Source: Solirubrobacteraceae bacterium
GTDB taxonomy: Bacteria > Actinomycetota > Thermoleophilia > Solirubrobacterales > Solirubrobacteraceae
NCBI GenBank assembly: GCA_030447005.1
Contig: JAUJME010000067.1
Coordinates: 1-7,783 of the forward strand
Direction of reading: 5' to 3'
Length of the DNA stretch: 7,783 nucleotides
Part shown: positions 6,562 to 7,783 of the stretch, in pieces
Layout of the letters: every line of letters begins with the position of its first letter
Numbering within the stretch: the stretch's first letter is position 1
The notes under the pieces: model-generated
What the model saw: the letters and a program-made list of their open reading frames with translations, nothing else
What the model was told of the DNA's origin: nothing
Database searches by the model: none
Made by a program: the position numbers and the translations under genes

Positions 6562-7012
6562 GGGCGCCCGCGTCCTGGAGAGCGCGTCGGCGCTCGACAC
6601 GGAGCGCGCCGGGGCGGAGCTGGCGGCCGGGCTCTCGCCCGGCGACGTCGTCCTCGTCTCGGGTGACCTCGGCGCGGGGAAGACCACGTTCGTCCGCGGC
6701 GCGCTGCGGGCGCTCGGCGTGCGCGAGGCGGTGACGAGCCCGACCTTCGTGGTCGGCCACCTCTACGAGGGCGCGGCGGGCCCGCTCGCCCACCTCGACC
6801 TCTACCGGCTCGGCGCGGGCCTCGCCGACGAGGACCCCGGCCTGCTCGATCCCTACTTCGGCCCGGACGTCATCTCGTTCGTCGAGTGGCCCGAGCGCGC
6901 GGGGAGCGACGGCGGCCCGGCCGGCGAGCGCGCGGTGGTCGCGCGCGTCGCGCTCGAGCACGCGGGAGGCGACCGGCGGCGGCTGCGGATCGCGGGCCCC
7001 GCCGCCCCGTGA
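6542..7012 (+). CDS. tsaE: tRNA threonylcarbamoyladenosine biosynthesis ATPase TsaE
   Basis: A 156-residue P-loop protein of normal family length. The Walker A motif GDLGAGKTT spans 41-49 (Lys47, Thr48), and SPTF (66-69), HLDLYRL (84-90, Asp86) and FVEWPER (113-119, Glu115-Trp116) are the TsaE signature segments. TsaE binds the TsaB-TsaD heterodimer in the cytoplasm and uses ATP hydrolysis to allow repeated rounds of t6A synthesis at A37 of tRNAs that read ANN codons. The ATG at 6542 lies 20 bp inside the upstream LPxTG gene in another frame, with no Shine-Dalgarno sequence, suggesting translational coupling. A later start would shorten only the unconserved first residues. The stop codon overlaps the tsaB start as GTGA. 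Confidence 0.95.
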   Translation: MASGPPEGARVLESASALDTERAGAELAAGLSPGDVVLVSGDLGAGKTTFVRGALRALGVREAVTSPTFVVGHLYEGAAGPLAHLDLYRLGAGLADEDPGLLDPYFGPDVISFVEWPERAGSDGGPAGERAVVARVALEHAGGDRRRLRIAGPAAP

Positions 7013-7707
7013 GCCCCGGCGGCGCCATCGTCGGCTTCGACACCGCGACGCCCGCCACCGCCGCGGCCGTCGTGCGCGCCGACGGCCGGGCGTTCGAGGC
7101 CCGCGACGACCCCGCGCCCGGCGCGCGCCCGGCGCACGCCGCCCGGCTGCTCGCGCTCGTCGAGCAGGTCCTCGCCGAGGCGGGGATCGGGTGGGACGGC
7201 GTGGCCCGGCTGGCGGTCGGGGTCGGGCCGGGGGGCTTCACCGGGCTGCGGATCGGCGTGGCCACCGCGCGCGCACTCGCCCAGGGTCACGGGCTGCCGG
7301 TGGTCGGCGTCGGGTCGCTCCATGCCCTGGCCGAAGGCGCGCCGGCCGAACACCCGGCCGTCGCCGCCGTGCTCGACGCCCGCCGCGGCGAGGTGTTCGC
7401 CGCCGTCTGGCGCGCCGGCGAGCTCGAGCTGGCCCCCGCCGCGCTGGCGCCCGCCGCGCTGGCCGAGCGGCTGGAGGGCGCCCCGCCCGTGCTGGCGGTG
7501 GGGGACGGGGCGGTACGCTTCCGTGACGAGCTCGAACGGGCCGGGGCGACGATCCCGGACGACGGCTCGCCCGCGCACCGCATCAGCGCCGTGCACATCT
7601 GCCGGCTGGGAGCGGGCGGCGAGCCGGCCGGCCGCGACGCGCTGCTTCCGGACTACCGCCGCGAGCCCGACGCCACCCCGCACAAGCCCAGCCCTGCCCC
7701 TGAGTGA
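7009..7707 (+). CDS. tsaB: tRNA threonylcarbamoyladenosine biosynthesis protein TsaB
   Basis: A 232-residue ASKHA-fold protein matching TsaB in length. Diagnostic segments are IVGFDTATP (7-15), GPGGFTGLRIG (73-83), DARRGEVFAA (123-132) and a C-terminal LLPDYRREPDA. TsaB is the non-catalytic partner that dimerises with TsaD and is bound by TsaE in bacterial t6A formation. The GTG at 7009 was chosen because it overlaps the tsaE stop (GTGA) and puts the first beta strand at residue 7. The frame is open further upstream, but that extension is an Arg-rich translation antisense to nothing conserved and is merely the shadow of tsaE. A near-perfect APAAL duplication lies at 142-151. The tail after the PDY motif is short and Pro-rich. 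The stop overlaps the rimI start. Confidence 0.94.
   Translation: MSPGGAIVGFDTATPATAAAVVRADGRAFEARDDPAPGARPAHAARLLALVEQVLAEAGIGWDGVARLAVGVGPGGFTGLRIGVATARALAQGHGLPVVGVGSLHALAEGAPAEHPAVAAVLDARRGEVFAAVWRAGELELAPAALAPAALAERLEGAPPVLAVGDGAVRFRDELERAGATIPDDGSPAHRISAVHICRLGAGGEPAGRDALLPDYRREPDATPHKPSPAPE
7432..7461 (+). repeat. 15-bp direct tandem duplication inside tsaB
   Basis: Two adjacent 15-bp units, 7432-7446 and 7447-7461, differ at a single third-codon position (GCC versus GCG) and each encode APAAL. The duplication keeps the frame and falls in the variable C-terminal half of TsaB, after the DARRGEVFAA segment. It looks like a local slippage expansion. Confidence 0.6.
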
Positions 7708-7783
7708 GCGCTCCCCCCGTCGCCCCCATCGAGGTCCGCCGCCTCGCCTACGCCGACCTCCCGCAGGTCACGGCGATCGAGCG
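7704..7783 (+). CDS. rimI: Ribosomal protein S18-alanine N-acetyltransferase RimI (GNAT), 5' fragment
   Basis: A GTG at 7704 overlaps the tsaB stop in the same GTGA manner as the preceding gene pair. The 26 complete codons before the window edge include IEVRRLAYADLPQVTAIER, which matches the N-terminal beta strand and first helix of RimI-type GNAT acetyltransferases (typically I-R-x-M/L-x-x-x-D-L-x-x-V-x-x-I-E). RimI acetylates the N-terminal Ala of ribosomal protein S18, and in many actinobacteria its gene sits between tsaB and tsaD, as expected here. The acetyl-CoA site is beyond the window, so the call rests on a short segment plus gene order. Confidence 0.8.
   Translation, partial: MSAPPVAPIEVRRLAYADLPQVTAIE

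Noticed and set aside
6886..7008. N-terminal extension of tsaB starting at 6886
   Set aside because: The extra 41 residues are Arg-rich and only re-read tsaE in another frame. TsaB proteins start just before the DTAT strand, and the GTG at 7009 makes the standard overlap with the tsaE stop.
1..7783. tRNA, rRNA, CRISPR, insertion sequence, phage or integrase signals
   Set aside because: No regularly spaced repeats, transposase or integrase motifs, terminal inverted repeats or tRNA-like cloverleaf were noticed. Base composition looks uniform throughout, giving no sign of recent transfer.

Overview
The window reads as a chromosomal segment of a very high-G+C Gram-positive bacterium. By eye, well over three quarters of the bases are G or C, and the antisense frames are open for long stretches. 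Three things together point to an actinobacterial lineage: a large AftD-like GT-C glycosyltransferase, an LPxTG wall-anchored protein, and TANNNT -10 boxes almost touching start codons. Thermoleophilia/Solirubrobacterales is my best guess, but this is inference from gene content and base composition only.

Layout. (i) 1-3331, minus strand: a giant membrane protein of the AftD / DUF3367 family that runs off the left edge; 1110 codons are visible and its C-terminus is missing. (ii) 3332-3378: a 47-bp divergent promoter region. (iii) 3379-4806, plus strand: an O-antigen ligase / Wzy-type polytopic protein. (iv) 4739-6064, minus strand: a MOP-superfamily polysaccharide flippase that converges on the ligase and overlaps its 3' end by 68 bp. 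(v) 6065-6141: a second divergent promoter region with an 8-bp-arm inverted repeat in the middle. (vi) 6142-7783, plus strand: a compressed cluster of a small LPxTG protein, tsaE, tsaB and the start of rimI, in which every gene overlaps the next.

The left half fits a cell-envelope glycan module. The flippase would move lipid-linked glycans across the membrane, the Wzy/WaaL-type protein would polymerise or ligate them, and the AftD-like enzyme would add sugars from a polyprenyl-phosphate donor on the outside. The right half is the widely conserved t6A tRNA-modification cluster (tsaE-tsaB-rimI, normally followed by tsaD). It is unusual here in sitting directly behind, and overlapping, a surface-protein gene.

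No RNA gene, IS element, integrase, CRISPR array or clear intrinsic terminator is visible, and no non-coding stretch exceeds 100 bp. I do not see an obviously new biological system. The most notable signals are regulatory: four genes with a -10-like box 6-11 nt before the start codon (leaderless or nearly so), and one promoter pair in which each -10 occupies the other's -35 slot with a 17-bp spacer.
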